From NCBI RefSeq assembly GCF_019974135.1, contig NZ_AP025017.1:186001-250000 (forward strand): a stretch of 64,000 bases of DNA. Direction: 5' to 3'. The notes below the pieces were generated by a model. The model ran no database searches and was not told the DNA's origin. It saw nothing but the letters and a program-made list of their open reading frames with translations. How positions within the stretch are numbered: position 1 is the first letter of the stretch; every line of letters starts with the position of its first letter. The DNA is from Actinomyces capricornis (GTDB taxonomy: Bacteria; Actinomycetota; Actinomycetes; Actinomycetales; Actinomycetaceae). The translations under genes and the position numbers were made by a program. This document shows positions 35,334 through 44,171 of the stretch, one piece after another.

Positions 35334-36206
35334 ATGACCTCCATCATCCCCGTGCCAGTCCTACCGCTGCTCTCCGTTGCGCTGATGCGCCTCGGGCTCC
35401 TCGCCCGGCCCCTGGCCGCACCGAGCTCCGCTCCGCCCCCTCACCGCGCACCGGCGCATCGGGGCGCCCCGGCCTTCAGGGCGACCAGCGCTGCCAGTCC
35501 GGCCAGGGCGCACAGAGCCGCCAGAGCCGCAGCGGGCGTGCTCGTCGCCCTGGTGGTCGCGGCCTGCGCGGGCATGACACCAGCGGGCGCCGCCCCTGCG
35601 GACGCCCCGGCGGCCCTTGGCTCCCTGGCGGCCTCTGGCGCCCCAGCAGCCCCGGCAGCGCTCACGGCATCCGCGACCTGGGAGACCGGCGCCGTCATGC
35701 GCGAGGTCGCGCCCTCGTGGCACACCCGGGCGGTGGCAGGCACCGGCGGGCCGATGGCGGCGGCTCCCGCGGGCGGTGCGCCGCGCGGCCGGGGGCGCTA
35801 CTCCTGGCCCACGGGCGGGCCGGCCCCGGTGGTGGAGGGCTTCGACCCTCCGGCGGTGGTGTGGGGGCGCGGCCATCGCGGCGTGGACCTGGCGGCGCCG
35901 GAGGGCTCGCAGGTGCGCAGCGCGGGCGACGGCGTGGTGGCCTTCGCCGGGGTGGTGGCCGGACGGCCGGTGGTCTCGGTGGACCACGCCGATGGGATCC
36001 GCACCACCTATGAGCCGGTGGAGCCGGCGGTGAGCGCAGGCCGGGCAGTGGCCCGCGGGGAGGTGATCGGGACCCTGCTGGCCGGGCACCGAGACGATGG
36101 GGTGAGCGCCCTGCACTGGGGCGCGCGCACCGGTCCCAAGACCTATGTCAATCCCCTGCGACTGCTCCAGCCCCCGGTCATCCGACTCAAGCCGGCGGAG
36201 GGATGA
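35334..36206 (+). CDS. Exported M23 (LytM-like) peptidase family protein, active-site incomplete
   Basis: 290 residues, divergent from rpsB as in other actinobacteria. A long basic N-terminus leads to a hydrophobic segment (AAAGVLVALVVAACAGMTPAGAAPA, split at the Cys) that may be a late signal sequence or lipobox. The C-terminal M23 domain keeps the zinc ligands His and Asp in HRGVDLAAPEGSQV and a His in ALHWGARTG. The usual HxH motif is reduced: the first His, the general base, is Ala here, so catalysis is doubtful. It may instead bind or regulate cell-wall hydrolases. ATG 35334 is the first start giving the whole protein. Confidence 0.85.
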   Translation: MTSIIPVPVLPLLSVALMRLGLLARPLAAPSSAPPPHRAPAHRGAPAFRATSAASPARAHRAARAAAGVLVALVVAACAGMTPAGAAPADAPAALGSLAASGAPAAPAALTASATWETGAVMREVAPSWHTRAVAGTGGPMAAAPAGGAPRGRGRYSWPTGGPAPVVEGFDPPAVVWGRGHRGVDLAAPEGSQVRSAGDGVVAFAGVVAGRPVVSVDHADGIRTTYEPVEPAVSAGRAVARGEVIGTLLAGHRDDGVSALHWGARTGPKTYVNPLRLLQPPVIRLKPAEG

Positions 36207-36259
36207 GCGGGGCGGGCCACACGAGCCAGGGAGTGAGGCGGCTCGGGCTCTGATGCACT

Positions 36260-36287
36260 GCGCCCGGCGCGTATCCGGGCAGGGCGC
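36260..36287. terminator. Weak hairpin between M23 and PadR genes
   Basis: GCCCGG (36262-36267) pairs with CCGGGC (36275-36280), and an outer GCGCCC (36260-36265) could pair with GGGCGC (36282-36287). It ends exactly at the PadR stop codon. Short stems, low certainty. Confidence 0.35.
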
Positions 36288-36809
36288 TCAGGGCGCGAGG
36301 TGGTTCCGGGCCCACTCCAGGGCGTGGCGGTAGGAGGCCAGGCCGTAGTCCAGGGTGGCCCGCTGGTAGCGGGCCACCTCCTCCATGTCGGCGGGTACCT
36401 GTACGTCGTCGACCTGGCGGCTGACCGCCTCCAGCCGGGCCAGGTCCGCCTCCAATCGGGTACGGATTGCGCTGATGACCCTGCTGCGCTCCGGGGCCTT
36501 CAGCAGGCCCAGGAAGTAGAGGCGGGAGAGCATGGCCCGCTCGGCGTCGGACTCGGCGGGGGCGCTGAGCATCCACTGCTCGAAGGCATGCCGTCCCGCC
36601 TTGGTGACGCGGTAGGCCTTGCGGCCCCTGGTGCCGGGGCGGACCGGCTCGGCCTCCACCAGGCCTCGGGACAGCAGGTCGTCCAGGGCGCGCTTGATGC
36701 TGCCGGAGCTGGCGGAGTAGAAGAGCGAGACGCCGGCCTCGAAGGCGCGCACGAGGTCGTACAGGCTCATGGTGCGCAGGAGGAGCAGCCCCAGGATCAC
36801 ATTCGCCAT
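36288..36809 (-). CDS. PadR-family transcriptional regulator
   Basis: 173 residues. The N-terminal winged helix-turn-helix (VILGLLLLRTMSLYDLVRAFEAG) and the wing with GLVEAEPVRPGTRGRKAYRVTKAGRHAFEQW identify PadR; the C-terminal 80 residues are the helical dimerisation region (Vir_act_alpha_C). PadR proteins repress neighbouring detoxification or transport genes and release DNA on binding a small molecule. It is divergent from a serine hydrolase gene, and a near-perfect palindrome lies over the hydrolase promoter, its likely operator. ATG start. Confidence 0.92.
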   Translation of the reverse strand: MANVILGLLLLRTMSLYDLVRAFEAGVSLFYSASSGSIKRALDDLLSRGLVEAEPVRPGTRGRKAYRVTKAGRHAFEQWMLSAPAESDAERAMLSRLYFLGLLKAPERSRVISAIRTRLEADLARLEAVSRQVDDVQVPADMEEVARYQRATLDYGLASYRHALEWARNHLAP

Positions 36810-36941
36810 GGGGCGATCCTAAGCGCGGCCGACGACGTCAGCGGCCTGTCCGCGTATCACCGGGCCCACCGACAACCTGCAATCGGCACCGGCCCTGCAC
36901 GCCCCCGGCATCCCACGAAACCCGAGCTCGCCACAGGAGCC

Positions 36942-36972
36942 TTGACCCGAGGACAAGGATCGTTCATATTAT
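36942..36972 (+). promoter_or_regulatory. Promoter of the serine hydrolase gene
   Basis: TTGACC (36942-36947) and TATTAT (36967-36972) separated by 19 bases, the clearest -35/-10 pair in the window. Transcription would start near 36979, inside the palindrome at 36973-36996, with a leader of about 24 bases. Confidence 0.6.
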
Positions 36973-36996
36973 CTCTCATAGACATGTCTTTGAGAG
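36973..36996 (+). promoter_or_regulatory. Likely PadR operator
   Basis: 24-bp palindrome with halves CTCTCATAGACA and TGTCTTTGAGAG; all but one pair of positions match. Centre ACATGT. It covers the predicted transcription start and the ribosome site GAGAGG of the serine hydrolase, and lies between the PadR gene and its divergent neighbour. Confidence 0.65.
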
Positions 36997-37002
36997 GTGA
37001 CC

Positions 37003-38100
37003 ATGAGCTCCGACCCGGACTCCCACCGTTCCTTCCAGCACTGGTGCGAGACCTCGCTGCACTCGGCACTGGTCAAGGCCACCGCCCGCAGGCGCGGGCT
37101 ACCACCACCGCAGGTGCTGGTGGCGGCGCCAGGGGTGCGCTTCTCCTTCGGCGCCATCGACCAGCCCTTCCACACCGCAAGCATCGGCAAGACCTTCGTG
37201 GCCGCCCTGACAGCCAGGCTGGCCCACAAGGGCCTGCTGACCCTGGACTCCCCCGTTGGCGACCTCGCGCCCGGGCTCGACCTCCGCACGCTGCCCGCGG
37301 CCCCCGGCGTCAACCTGCACCGGGATGTGACCGTGGCCCACCTGCTCAGTCACCGCTCCGGCCTTCCCGATCCGCTCATGCCTCCACGTCGGCACAGCAC
37401 CGAGTGCTCCCTGTCCCGCTTCATCGACGCACCGGACCGCCACTGGAGCCCCGCCCAGGTCCTGGAGCAGACCGCCGGCCTGCCACCCACAGGCAGGCCG
37501 GGTGAGCGCTTCAGCTATTCGGATGCCAATTACGCCCTGATCCTGTGCACCCTGGAGCGGATTGCCGCCGCCCCCTTCACCGAGCTCCTGAGCAGGCACG
37601 TGTTCAAGCCGGCGGGCATGGAGCGCACCGGCCAGCCGCATACCACCGCCACGGATGAGGAGCTGGGCCGCCTGGATATCGCGCCCATGTGGATCGGCGG
37701 ACATGAGGTCAGCCGAATGCGGGCCCTGACCGTGGGCTCGGCAGACGGGGGCGCTGTGTCCACAGCCGAGGATCTGGCACGCTTCCAGGTAGCGCTGCAT
37801 GAGAAGGGGCTGGTCGACGCCCCGCACCTGGCGCGCATGGCCCGGCCATTGTCGCGGCTGCGCCCGGGTATCCACTACGGCACCGGCCTGGCCACGATCC
37901 GCTTCAGCGAGTTCATGCCGCTCATCCTGCGGGGCCTGCCCGAACCGGTAGGAGGCATCGGCCTGTCAGCCGCGCACTGCTTCTACTACCCCAGGCAGCG
38001 CACCCATGTGGTGATGAACTTCCACTCGACGGCGCAGATGCGGCGCTCCTTCGCCGTCCACCTGTCCATCGCCCGGCGCTTGGCCAGGCAACAGGGGTGA
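37003..38100 (+). CDS. Serine hydrolase, beta-lactamase/esterase class C fold
   Basis: 365 residues from ATG 37003, preceded by GAGAGG; GTG 36997 lies inside the operator and is less likely. The Ser-x-x-Lys motif is SIGK at residues 60-63 (FHTASIGKTFVAAL), the Tyr is at 172 in FSYSDANYAL, and the third motif is probably the HCFYYPRQRTH region. No signal peptide is visible, so unlike true beta-lactamases it is probably cytoplasmic, and an esterase or amidase role is likelier than antibiotic resistance. Divergent from and probably repressed by the PadR regulator. Confidence 0.88.
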   Translation: MSSDPDSHRSFQHWCETSLHSALVKATARRRGLPPPQVLVAAPGVRFSFGAIDQPFHTASIGKTFVAALTARLAHKGLLTLDSPVGDLAPGLDLRTLPAAPGVNLHRDVTVAHLLSHRSGLPDPLMPPRRHSTECSLSRFIDAPDRHWSPAQVLEQTAGLPPTGRPGERFSYSDANYALILCTLERIAAAPFTELLSRHVFKPAGMERTGQPHTTATDEELGRLDIAPMWIGGHEVSRMRALTVGSADGGAVSTAEDLARFQVALHEKGLVDAPHLARMARPLSRLRPGIHYGTGLATIRFSEFMPLILRGLPEPVGGIGLSAAHCFYYPRQRTHVVMNFHSTAQMRRSFAVHLSIARRLARQQG

Positions 38101-38129
38101 GTTCCACCGGACGGCGGCTGGCCGCCGCC

Positions 38130-39107
38130 TCAGGCCCGGGGGAAGGCCTGGTCGTAGACGGAGCGCAGGCGCTCGGCCGAGACGTGGGTGTAGCGCTGAG
38201 TGGTGGCCAGGGAGGAGTGGCCCAGGATCTCCTGGACGCTGCGCAGGTCCGCTCCCCCGCCGAGCACATGGGTGGCGGCGCTGTGGCGCAGGCCGTGGGG
38301 CCCCAGGTCGGGCACGCCCGCCGCGGTGCACAGCCGGTGGATGACCTCGCGCACGATGCGCGGGTCGATGCGGCGCCCGCGAGCGCCCAGGAAGAGCGCG
38401 GGCCCGGCGTCGTCGGCGCGCAGCCCGCCGCGCACGGCCAGCCAGGCCTCCAGTGCTCGGGAGGCGGGCAGGCCGTAGGGGACGGTGCGCTCCTTGCCTC
38501 CTTTGCCCAGGACGCGCAGGGTGCGCTGGCCCTCGTCGAGGTCGCCGATGTCCAGGCCCACGAGCTCGGAGACCCGCACCCCGGTGGCGTAGAGGGTCTC
38601 CAGGATGGCGGCGTCGCGCACGGCCAGGGGCCTGGTCTCGGGGTCACTGTCGCGGGCGAGGCGGGCGGCGGTCTCCATGAGCCGGGAGGCCTGGTCGGTG
38701 CTCAGCACGCTGGGCAGGCGGTTGTCGGGGCGCGGCGCTCGCAGCCGGGTGGAGGGGTCGGTGGGCAACAGTCCCTCGCGGTGGGCCCAGGCGCAGAAGG
38801 CGCGCACGGAGGCGGCGCGGCGGGCCAGTGTGGCGCGGGCCTGGCCGTCGGCGGCGAGCTGGGCCAGCCAGGCGCGCAGGTCGGCCAGGTCGATGCTGGC
38901 TAGGGCGGGGCCGGTGGGCTCCTCGTCCTGGCGCCCGACGCCGAGGAAGCCGAGCAGGTCCGCCAGGTCGCCGAGGTAGGCGCGCACGGTGTGCTTGGAC
39001 ATGCCGCGCTGGAGGGACATGTGCCGCTGGTAGGCGGCCAGGAGCTGCCCGCGCGTGCCGGGGGCGCGCACGCCAGCGGCTGGCACCCGGCCGGCGGATG
39101 ACGTCAT
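38130..39107 (-). CDS. xerC: Tyrosine recombinase XerC
   Basis: 325 residues from ATG 39107. The N-terminal SAM-like DNA-binding domain ([31 protein letters not shown] in pieces) precedes the catalytic domain with Arg in [19 protein letters not shown], Lys in [28 protein letters not shown], and the nucleophile Tyr in [13 protein letters not shown]. It resolves chromosome dimers at dif with XerD. Its place next to dprA and its motif set fit XerC better than a phage integrase. A longer frame to 39308 has no supporting start. Confidence 0.95.
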   Translation of the reverse strand: MTSSAGRVPAAGVRAPGTRGQLLAAYQRHMSLQRGMSKHTVRAYLGDLADLLGFLGVGRQDEEPTGPALASIDLADLRAWLAQLAADGQARATLARRAASVRAFCAWAHREGLLPTDPSTRLRAPRPDNRLPSVLSTDQASRLMETAARLARDSDPETRPLAVRDAAILETLYATGVRVSELVGLDIGDLDEGQRTLRVLGKGGKERTVPYGLPASRALEAWLAVRGGLRADDAGPALFLGARGRRIDPRIVREVIHRLCTAAGVPDLGPHGLRHSAATHVLGGGADLRSVQEILGHSSLATTQRYTHVSAERLRSVYDQAFPRA

Positions 39108-39304
39108 GCGCCCACCATAGCCGCGGTGGGGCTCAGCGCCGCCGAGGCCCGGGCGTTGCTCCGCCCCACCCTCCTGTCGGGCTGTATAGGGCTTGCGGGG
39201 CCGATCACAGCATTCTGGCCGCGGCGGCTGTGCCGGGGAGAGATCTGCGGACCGCGGCGGCCGCATGCTTCTCATGCTCCTCGACCAGGGGCTGGCGCAG
39301 CCCC

Positions 39305-40846
39305 TCACGGGGATCGGCGCCTCCAGCCCTTGCCGCCGCGCTCCGCCCGTCCCGCGAGCTCGAGGATGCCCAGGGCCGCGGTGGCCTCGCGCACGGAGAG
39401 CCCACTGGCCCGGGCCACGGCCTCAGCAGTGGTGGAGGCCCGTGCGGGCAGGGCATCCAGGACGACGGCGCTGGCAGGGTCCAGCCCGTCCAACAGCCCG
39501 TCCCCCGCCAGGCGCGGGTCCTCGGCCCTGGCGGCGTCGGCGTCGACGGCGCCCAGGGGGCCCACGAGCTCCAGGGCGTCATCGACGTCGGTGATGCAGA
39601 CGGCGCCTTTGCGCAGGAGGCGGTGGCACCCCACCGAGGCCATCGACGTGATGGGGCCCGGCACAGCGCCCACGGGCCTGCCCAGCTCCATCGCGTGATG
39701 GGCGGTGGACAGTGCCCCGGAGCGCCAGGCGGCCTCCACGACAATCGTGGCCCCGGCCATGGCGGCGATGAGCCGATTGCGGGTGAGGAAGCGGTGCCGG
39801 GCCGGCTGGCAGCCGGGCGGGACCTCGGCCACCAGGGCGCCGTCGGCGATGACCGCCTGGAGGAGCTCGGCATTGCCGGCCGGGTAGAGGCGGTCCACTC
39901 CCCCGGCCGCCACTGACAGCGTGGGCCCCGCCGCCAGGGCGCCGCAGTGGGCGCGGGCATCCACGCCGAAGGCCCCGCCGGAGATGACCAGGGCGCCGCG
40001 CGCCGTCACGCCCGAGGCCAGGGCACTGGCGGCCTCATCCCCGTAGCGCGTCGAGGCGCGGGCGCCGACCAGCGCAATACTGCTGCCGCTGGCCGGGCCC
40101 GCAGGCATACGGCCCTCCCGCATGGGAGTGCCGTGGCCCCGGCCTCCACCACTGCCGCCGGCCGGCTGGCCACCAGCACCGCCCCCGGCACCCCCAGGAC
40201 TCTCCGCGCTCCCGGGACTCCCGGGGCCCTCGGCGCCATCAGTGCCCTCGCAACCGGGGCCGCCAGTGGAGGGCCCTCCGATACCGGAGGCGGCCCTGAG
40301 GTCCCGGGCGCTGACCAGGAGGGCCGGGTCTCCGCGCAGCCACAGGCAGAAGGGCGGGTGCTCCAGCTCATCGAGACCCGGGGGCCACCACGGGTCACCG
40401 GGGATGATGAGGCTCCCGGCCAGCCTGTCGAGGATGTCGAGCTCGCGACGGATGTCCAGGCCCTCCAGGCGCGGCGCCCACCGGGAGACCGCCTGGGCCC
40501 AGTGCGCACTGGCCCGGGCCCCCTCCCCACCGGCGGGCAGGGGCGGAGGAGGAGCACTGCGAGGCTCTCCCCGGGCGTCCAGGGCCTCGGCCAGCAGCCA
40601 GTCCAAGGCCCCTGCGGCCCCCAGGGCGCCGACCAGGGCGCTGGCGGCCTGGTCGGCGGGCTCGGCCAGGCGGGACCAGGTGGCACAGGCCAGGGCGGGA
40701 TCGTGGTGGTCGTAGGGCAGGCGAGCCGCGCGATGGGCCGGCGCACCCCGACCGGGCGGCGCATCGTCGCCGGTCGGCCCGGCAGGCTGTCCAACCGGCA
40801 TTCCGGAAGGGTGGGCGTCAGGCAGGTCGGCTGGTACCTGGTTCAT
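39305..40846 (-). CDS. dprA: DNA-processing protein DprA with low-complexity insert
   Basis: 513 residues from the ATG at 40846, which overlaps the comM stop (ATGA). DprA binds incoming single-stranded DNA and loads RecA. The Rossmann-like core is split: [22 protein letters not shown] (to residue 188) is followed by about 65 Gly/Pro/Ser/Glu residues (187-253), then resumes at [34 protein letters not shown], and [23 protein letters not shown]-terminal winged-helix domain follows. The insert sits at the surface edge of the fold and most likely forms a loop. Overall length is well above the usual ~370. Confidence 0.93.
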   Translation of the reverse strand: MNQVPADLPDAHPSGMPVGQPAGPTGDDAPPGRGAPAHRAARLPYDHHDPALACATWSRLAEPADQAASALVGALGAAGALDWLLAEALDARGEPRSAPPPPLPAGGEGARASAHWAQAVSRWAPRLEGLDIRRELDILDRLAGSLIIPGDPWWPPGLDELEHPPFCLWLRGDPALLVSARDLRAASGIGGPSTGGPGCEGTDGAEGPGSPGSAESPGGAGGGAGGQPAGGSGGGRGHGTPMREGRMPAGPASGSSIALVGARASTRYGDEAASALASGVTARGALVISGGAFGVDARAHCGALAAGPTLSVAAGGVDRLYPAGNAELLQAVIADGALVAEVPPGCQPARHRFLTRNRLIAAMAGATIVVEAAWRSGALSTAHHAMELGRPVGAVPGPITSMASVGCHRLLRKGAVCITDVDDALELVGPLGAVDADAARAEDPRLAGDGLLDGLDPASAVVLDALPARASTTAEAVARASGLSVREATAALGILELAGRAERGGKGWRRRSP

Positions 40847-42420
40847 GGTCGTGCTCCTGAGGTTCGCAGGGCCAGGGCGGTCCCGAGGTGGGTGAGAGTG
40901 GGGGTGGTGGTCCCTTCGAGGTCGGCCAGCGTCCAGGTCAGCCGCAGGACGCGGTCCACCCCGCGCAGGGACAGGTCGCCGCGCTCCATGGCCGCGATGA
41001 GGCGCTTGCCCAGCGCATCCGGCAGGCCGCCGTCGGGGCCGCGCAGGTAGGAGCCGGGTACCTCCGCATTGAGCGCCCAGGGAGTGCCCGCGAGGCGGCG
41101 CCTGGTGCGCTCGCGCGCCTGGGCCACGCGCTGGGCGACGACGGCGCTGGGCTCGGCCGCGCCGGCCCTGGTGAGGTCGGCGATGGTGACCGCCTCGACC
41201 TCCACCTGGATGTCCACCCGGTCCAGCAGCGGGCCGGACAGGCGGGAGAAGTAGCGGCGCCGTTGCAGGGAGGTGCAGGTGCACTCCAGGCCCCGTCCCC
41301 CCGCCTTCCCACAGGGGCACGGGTTGGCCGCCAGGACCAGTTGGAAGGCGGCAGGGTAGGTGGCCCGTCCGCCCGCGCGGTCGATGGTCACGGTCCCCGA
41401 CTCCAGCGGCTGGCGCAGGCAGTCCAGGATCCCGGCGCTGAACTCCGGGGCCTCATCCAGGAAGAGCACCCCCCGGTGGGCCAGGCAGATGTCCCCGGGA
41501 CGGGGCATGCCCGATCCCCCGCCGACCACGGCCGCCCGGGTGGCGGTGTGGTGGGGGCTGCGCAGGGGAGGAGCGGTGATGAGGCCCGCATCGGGGTTGA
41601 AGGTCCCGGCCACGGAGTGGATGGCCGTGACTGTCACGGCGTCGGCCTGCTCCAAGGGCGGCAGGATGGAGGGCAGGCGCTCGGCCAGCATCGTCTTGCC
41701 GGCGCCCGGGGGCCCCACCATGAGCAGGTGGTGGCCCCCGGCGGCGGCCACCTCCAGGGCGTGGCGGGCCCCGGCCTGGCCGACGACGTCGGCGAGATCG
41801 GGCTGCTCAGGTGCCGGCTGCCCCGATTCCTCCTGCGGACAGGCCCGCGCCTGCTCCCCGATCCGGGCCACGGTGGAGGCCAGCGCTGCGGGCAGCCGGC
41901 CGCCGTAGCGCTCCACGAGCTGGCCCACATGGGACACCGCCGTCACCCGGGCCCCCGGCACGAGCCCGGCCTCGGCCGCGGCGCCCTGGGCGACGACGAT
42001 CTCCTCGATCCCGGCGCTCACGGCCGCCTGGACGCAGGGCAGCACGCCGCGCACCGGGTGGACCGAGCCGTCCAGGCCGAGCTCGCCGATGTAGACCGTC
42101 CGCCCCAGCTGCGCGGCGGCCCCCGCACCGAGCCTGCCGCGGGCGCCCAGCACCGCCAGAGCCAGGGCCAGGTCCAGTCCGGTGCCGCTCTTGCGCAGGT
42201 CCGCCGGTGAGAGGTTGACGGTCAGGCGGTGCTCCCCCCAGGTGACGCCGCAGCTGCTCAGGGCGGCGCGCACCCGCTCGCGCGACTCTCGCACGGCGGC
42301 GTCGGGCAGGCCCACGAGGGTGAAGCCGGGCAGCCCCTGGGCGCAGTGGGCCTCGACCTCGACCACGTGCCCGCGCAGACCGGTCAGGGTGATGGCCAGA
42401 GTGCGTGCCAGGCCCATCAC
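40843..42420 (-). CDS. comM: ComM/YifB-type AAA ATPase (Mg-chelatase-like)
   Basis: 525 residues. An N-terminal Lon-protease-like domain (VEVEAHCAQGLPGFTLVGLPDAAVRESRERV) precedes the AAA core with Walker A MVGPPGAGKTMLAERL, Walker B GVLFLDEAPEFSAGILDCLRQP, and the late PCPCGKAGGRGLECTCTSLQRRRYFSRLSGPLLDRVDIQ Cys-rich stretch typical of YifB proteins. It is a branch-migration helicase that helps integrate DNA during natural transformation. Overlaps dprA downstream and yraN upstream by four bases each, giving a coupled yraN-comM-dprA unit. Confidence 0.95.
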   Translation of the reverse strand: MMGLARTLAITLTGLRGHVVEVEAHCAQGLPGFTLVGLPDAAVRESRERVRAALSSCGVTWGEHRLTVNLSPADLRKSGTGLDLALALAVLGARGRLGAGAAAQLGRTVYIGELGLDGSVHPVRGVLPCVQAAVSAGIEEIVVAQGAAAEAGLVPGARVTAVSHVGQLVERYGGRLPAALASTVARIGEQARACPQEESGQPAPEQPDLADVVGQAGARHALEVAAAGGHHLLMVGPPGAGKTMLAERLPSILPPLEQADAVTVTAIHSVAGTFNPDAGLITAPPLRSPHHTATRAAVVGGGSGMPRPGDICLAHRGVLFLDEAPEFSAGILDCLRQPLESGTVTIDRAGGRATYPAAFQLVLAANPCPCGKAGGRGLECTCTSLQRRRYFSRLSGPLLDRVDIQVEVEAVTIADLTRAGAAEPSAVVAQRVAQARERTRRRLAGTPWALNAEVPGSYLRGPDGGLPDALGKRLIAAMERGDLSLRGVDRVLRLTWTLADLEGTTTPTLTHLGTALALRTSGARP

Positions 42421-42839
42421 AGCCCCACTCCCCGGTGGTGGCGCAGCTGGGCGGGGCCCGTCTCGGGCAGCAGCACCGAGATGACATCGATGCGCAGCCC
42501 CGAGTGGTCGACCCGGTGCGCAGCGGCCCAGGCCGCGGCCAGCGCCCGCAGGCGGGCGAGCTTGCGCCCGTCCACCGCGGCCGCCGGTGGGCCCTGGCGC
42601 AGGCAGCGGCGGGTCTTGACCTCGACCACCACCAGGGATGGTCGGGCGCCGTGGGGACTCGTCTCCAGGGCGATGAGATCGAGCTCGCCGCGCAGCCCGC
42701 TGCCGGGCCGCCAGTTGCGATCCAGGACCCGCCAGCCGATATCGGCGAGGTAGGCGGCGGCCAGGTCCTCGCCGTGGCGCCCGGTGCGGGCCCGCTCGGC
42801 ACTGCGGGGCTCTACGGTTTCCGCGATGGTCAGGGGCAC
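42417..42839 (-). CDS. yraN: YraN/UPF0102 family endonuclease-fold protein
   Basis: 140 residues from the GTG at 42839, chosen because the perfect ribosome site GGAGGTGATC ends at the right distance upstream; a frame open further upstream to 42965 lacks one. Restriction-endonuclease-like fold: GEDLAAAYLADIGWRVLDRNWR, GELDLIALETSPHG and LVVVEVKTRR are the conserved strands with the Asp, Glu and Lys that would form a nuclease centre. The family is broadly conserved beside comM and dprA; activity is unproven. Overlaps comM by ATGA. Confidence 0.9.
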   Translation of the reverse strand: MPLTIAETVEPRSAERARTGRHGEDLAAAYLADIGWRVLDRNWRPGSGLRGELDLIALETSPHGARPSLVVVEVKTRRCLRQGPPAAAVDGRKLARLRALAAAWAAAHRVDHSGLRIDVISVLLPETGPAQLRHHRGVGL

Positions 42840-42853
42840 GGTGATCACCTCCG
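42840..42853 (-). promoter_or_regulatory. Strong Shine-Dalgarno deciding the yraN start
   Basis: GGAGGTGATC on the minus strand, nearly the full complement of the 16S 3-prime end, ends four bases before GTG 42839. A GTG at 42848 falls within it and is therefore not the start. Confidence 0.7.
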
Positions 42854-43005
42854 CCACCAGGATGGGCCGCGGCCGCCGGCTCGTGCCGTGGACGACAGCG
42901 GCCCTGTGGAGGAAGGGTGCAGCAGGCCGACCTGGGGTGACCGGCTCACCGCGGGATACCGCCAATCCGGTAGTGGCGCCCCAGGCGCCCGCCCCGGGCC
43001 TCGGT

Positions 43006-43311
43006 CTAGGAGGGGATGTCCATCTCCAGCTTGGTCAGCTCCTCGACGTTGACGTCCTTGAAGGTGACCACGTGCACGGACTTGACGAACCGGGAAGTGC
43101 GGTAGATGTCCCACACCCAGGCGTCCTCCAGGGTCAGCTCGAAGAAGACCTCCTCGCCGTTGCCCCGCACCTGGACGTCCACGGCATTGGCCAGGTAGAA
43201 GCGGCGCTCGGTCTCCACCACATAGGAGAACAGCGAGACGACGTCGCGGTACTCCCGGTACAGGGAGAGCTCCAGCTCGTTCTCATAGGCCTCGAGGTCT
43301 TCAGCGCTCAC
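43006..43311 (-). CDS. DUF2469 family protein
   Basis: 101 residues, GTG start at 43311. The sequence SAEDLEAYENELELSLYREY at the N-terminus and the following VETERRFYLANAVDV are hallmarks of DUF2469, a small acidic family found only in actinobacteria next to rnhB, as here. Predicted soluble and cytoplasmic, with mixed alpha-helix and beta-strand. Function unknown. Upstream in-frame sequence to 43800 overlaps rnhB and is excluded. Confidence 0.9.
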   Translation of the reverse strand: MSAEDLEAYENELELSLYREYRDVVSLFSYVVETERRFYLANAVDVQVRGNGEEVFFELTLEDAWVWDIYRTSRFVKSVHVVTFKDVNVEELTKLEMDIPS

Positions 43312-43408
43312 CGGGCCATCATGCCCGCCCCGCCGCCCCGCCGCTGCGAGGCTGCTCGGGCGAGTCGGCATGCCCGTCCCGCCGCCCTCCCGAGAGCAGT
43401 GCCCGGCC

Positions 43409-44161
43409 TCAGCGGGAGGGGCCGTCCAGGCCGGGCAGGCGCCAGCTGCGGCGGTGCTGCTCACCGGCACCCAGGCGCGCCAGGGCACGGATGTGGGCGG
43501 GGCTGGCGTAGCCCTTGTTGGAGGCCCACCCGTAGCCGGGGTCGGCCAGCTCCTCCATGAGCCCGTCGCGCTCGACCTTGGCCAGGACGGAGGCCGCGGC
43601 CACGACGGCGCAGCGCGCATCGGCCTTGACCTCCATGCGCACCGGCGGCAGCGCACCACCAGCGTCACCGCCGTCGTCCCGCCCCGCCCGCGGCACGCCG
43701 GGCGCAGCGGCCTGCGGGGCGTGGGCGGGATCAAGGCCCTCCAGCAGATCCGCGGACGGTGGGGCCAGCCAGTTGGCGGTGCCGTCCAGGATGATGGCAC
43801 CGGGCCGGTGCCCGCGCCGGCCGACCTCCTCCAGGGCCCGCAGGCCTGCGAGCCTGAGCGCGCCCATGATCCCCAGCCCGTCGATCTCCTGGGGCCAGGC
43901 GTGGGCCACCGCGCAGTCCACCACCCACTGGCGCACCGGGGCCACCAGGGCCTGGCGGCGCCGGGCGGTCAGCTGCTTGGAGTCGGCCAGGCCCGGGGGC
44001 ATCTGGGCGGGGGTGGACCGGGAGACCACCGCGAGTCCCACACTGACCGGGCCGGCCAGCGCACCGCGCCCCACCTCGTCCATGCCGGCGACCAGATCGG
44101 TGCCCGCCAGCAGCTCGGTCTCCAGGGCCCGGTCGGGCAGGAGGCGGGCCCGCGGGCTCAC
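43409..44161 (-). CDS. rnhB: Ribonuclease HII
   Basis: 250 residues, GTG start at 44161, ten bases after the lepB stop. It nicks RNA in RNA-DNA hybrids and removes misincorporated ribonucleotides. Active-site residues lie in GMDEVGRGALAGPV (Asp and Glu), in AIILDGTANW (Asp), and in VVAAASVLAKVERD. An insertion HAPQAAAPGVPRAGRDDGGDAGG near residue 160, split by context, is longer than usual and Gly/Asp-rich. Its place beside DUF2469 and lepB is conserved. Confidence 0.93.
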   Translation of the reverse strand: MSPRARLLPDRALETELLAGTDLVAGMDEVGRGALAGPVSVGLAVVSRSTPAQMPPGLADSKQLTARRRQALVAPVRQWVVDCAVAHAWPQEIDGLGIMGALRLAGLRALEEVGRRGHRPGAIILDGTANWLAPPSADLLEGLDPAHAPQAAAPGVPRAGRDDGGDAGGALPPVRMEVKADARCAVVAAASVLAKVERDGLMEELADPGYGWASNKGYASPAHIRALARLGAGEQHRRSWRLPGLDGPSR

Positions 44162-44171
44162 CGGCCCCCGC

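Noticed and set aside
37003..38100. Calling the serine hydrolase a beta-lactamase resistance gene
   Set aside because: No signal peptide and a different third motif; class C-fold esterases fit better.
38130..39107. Phage integrase in place of XerC
   Set aside because: Housekeeping neighbours, no attachment site or phage genes, and full XerC motif set.
42840..42965. Longer N-terminus for yraN
   Set aside because: Would include the perfect Shine-Dalgarno that serves GTG 42839.
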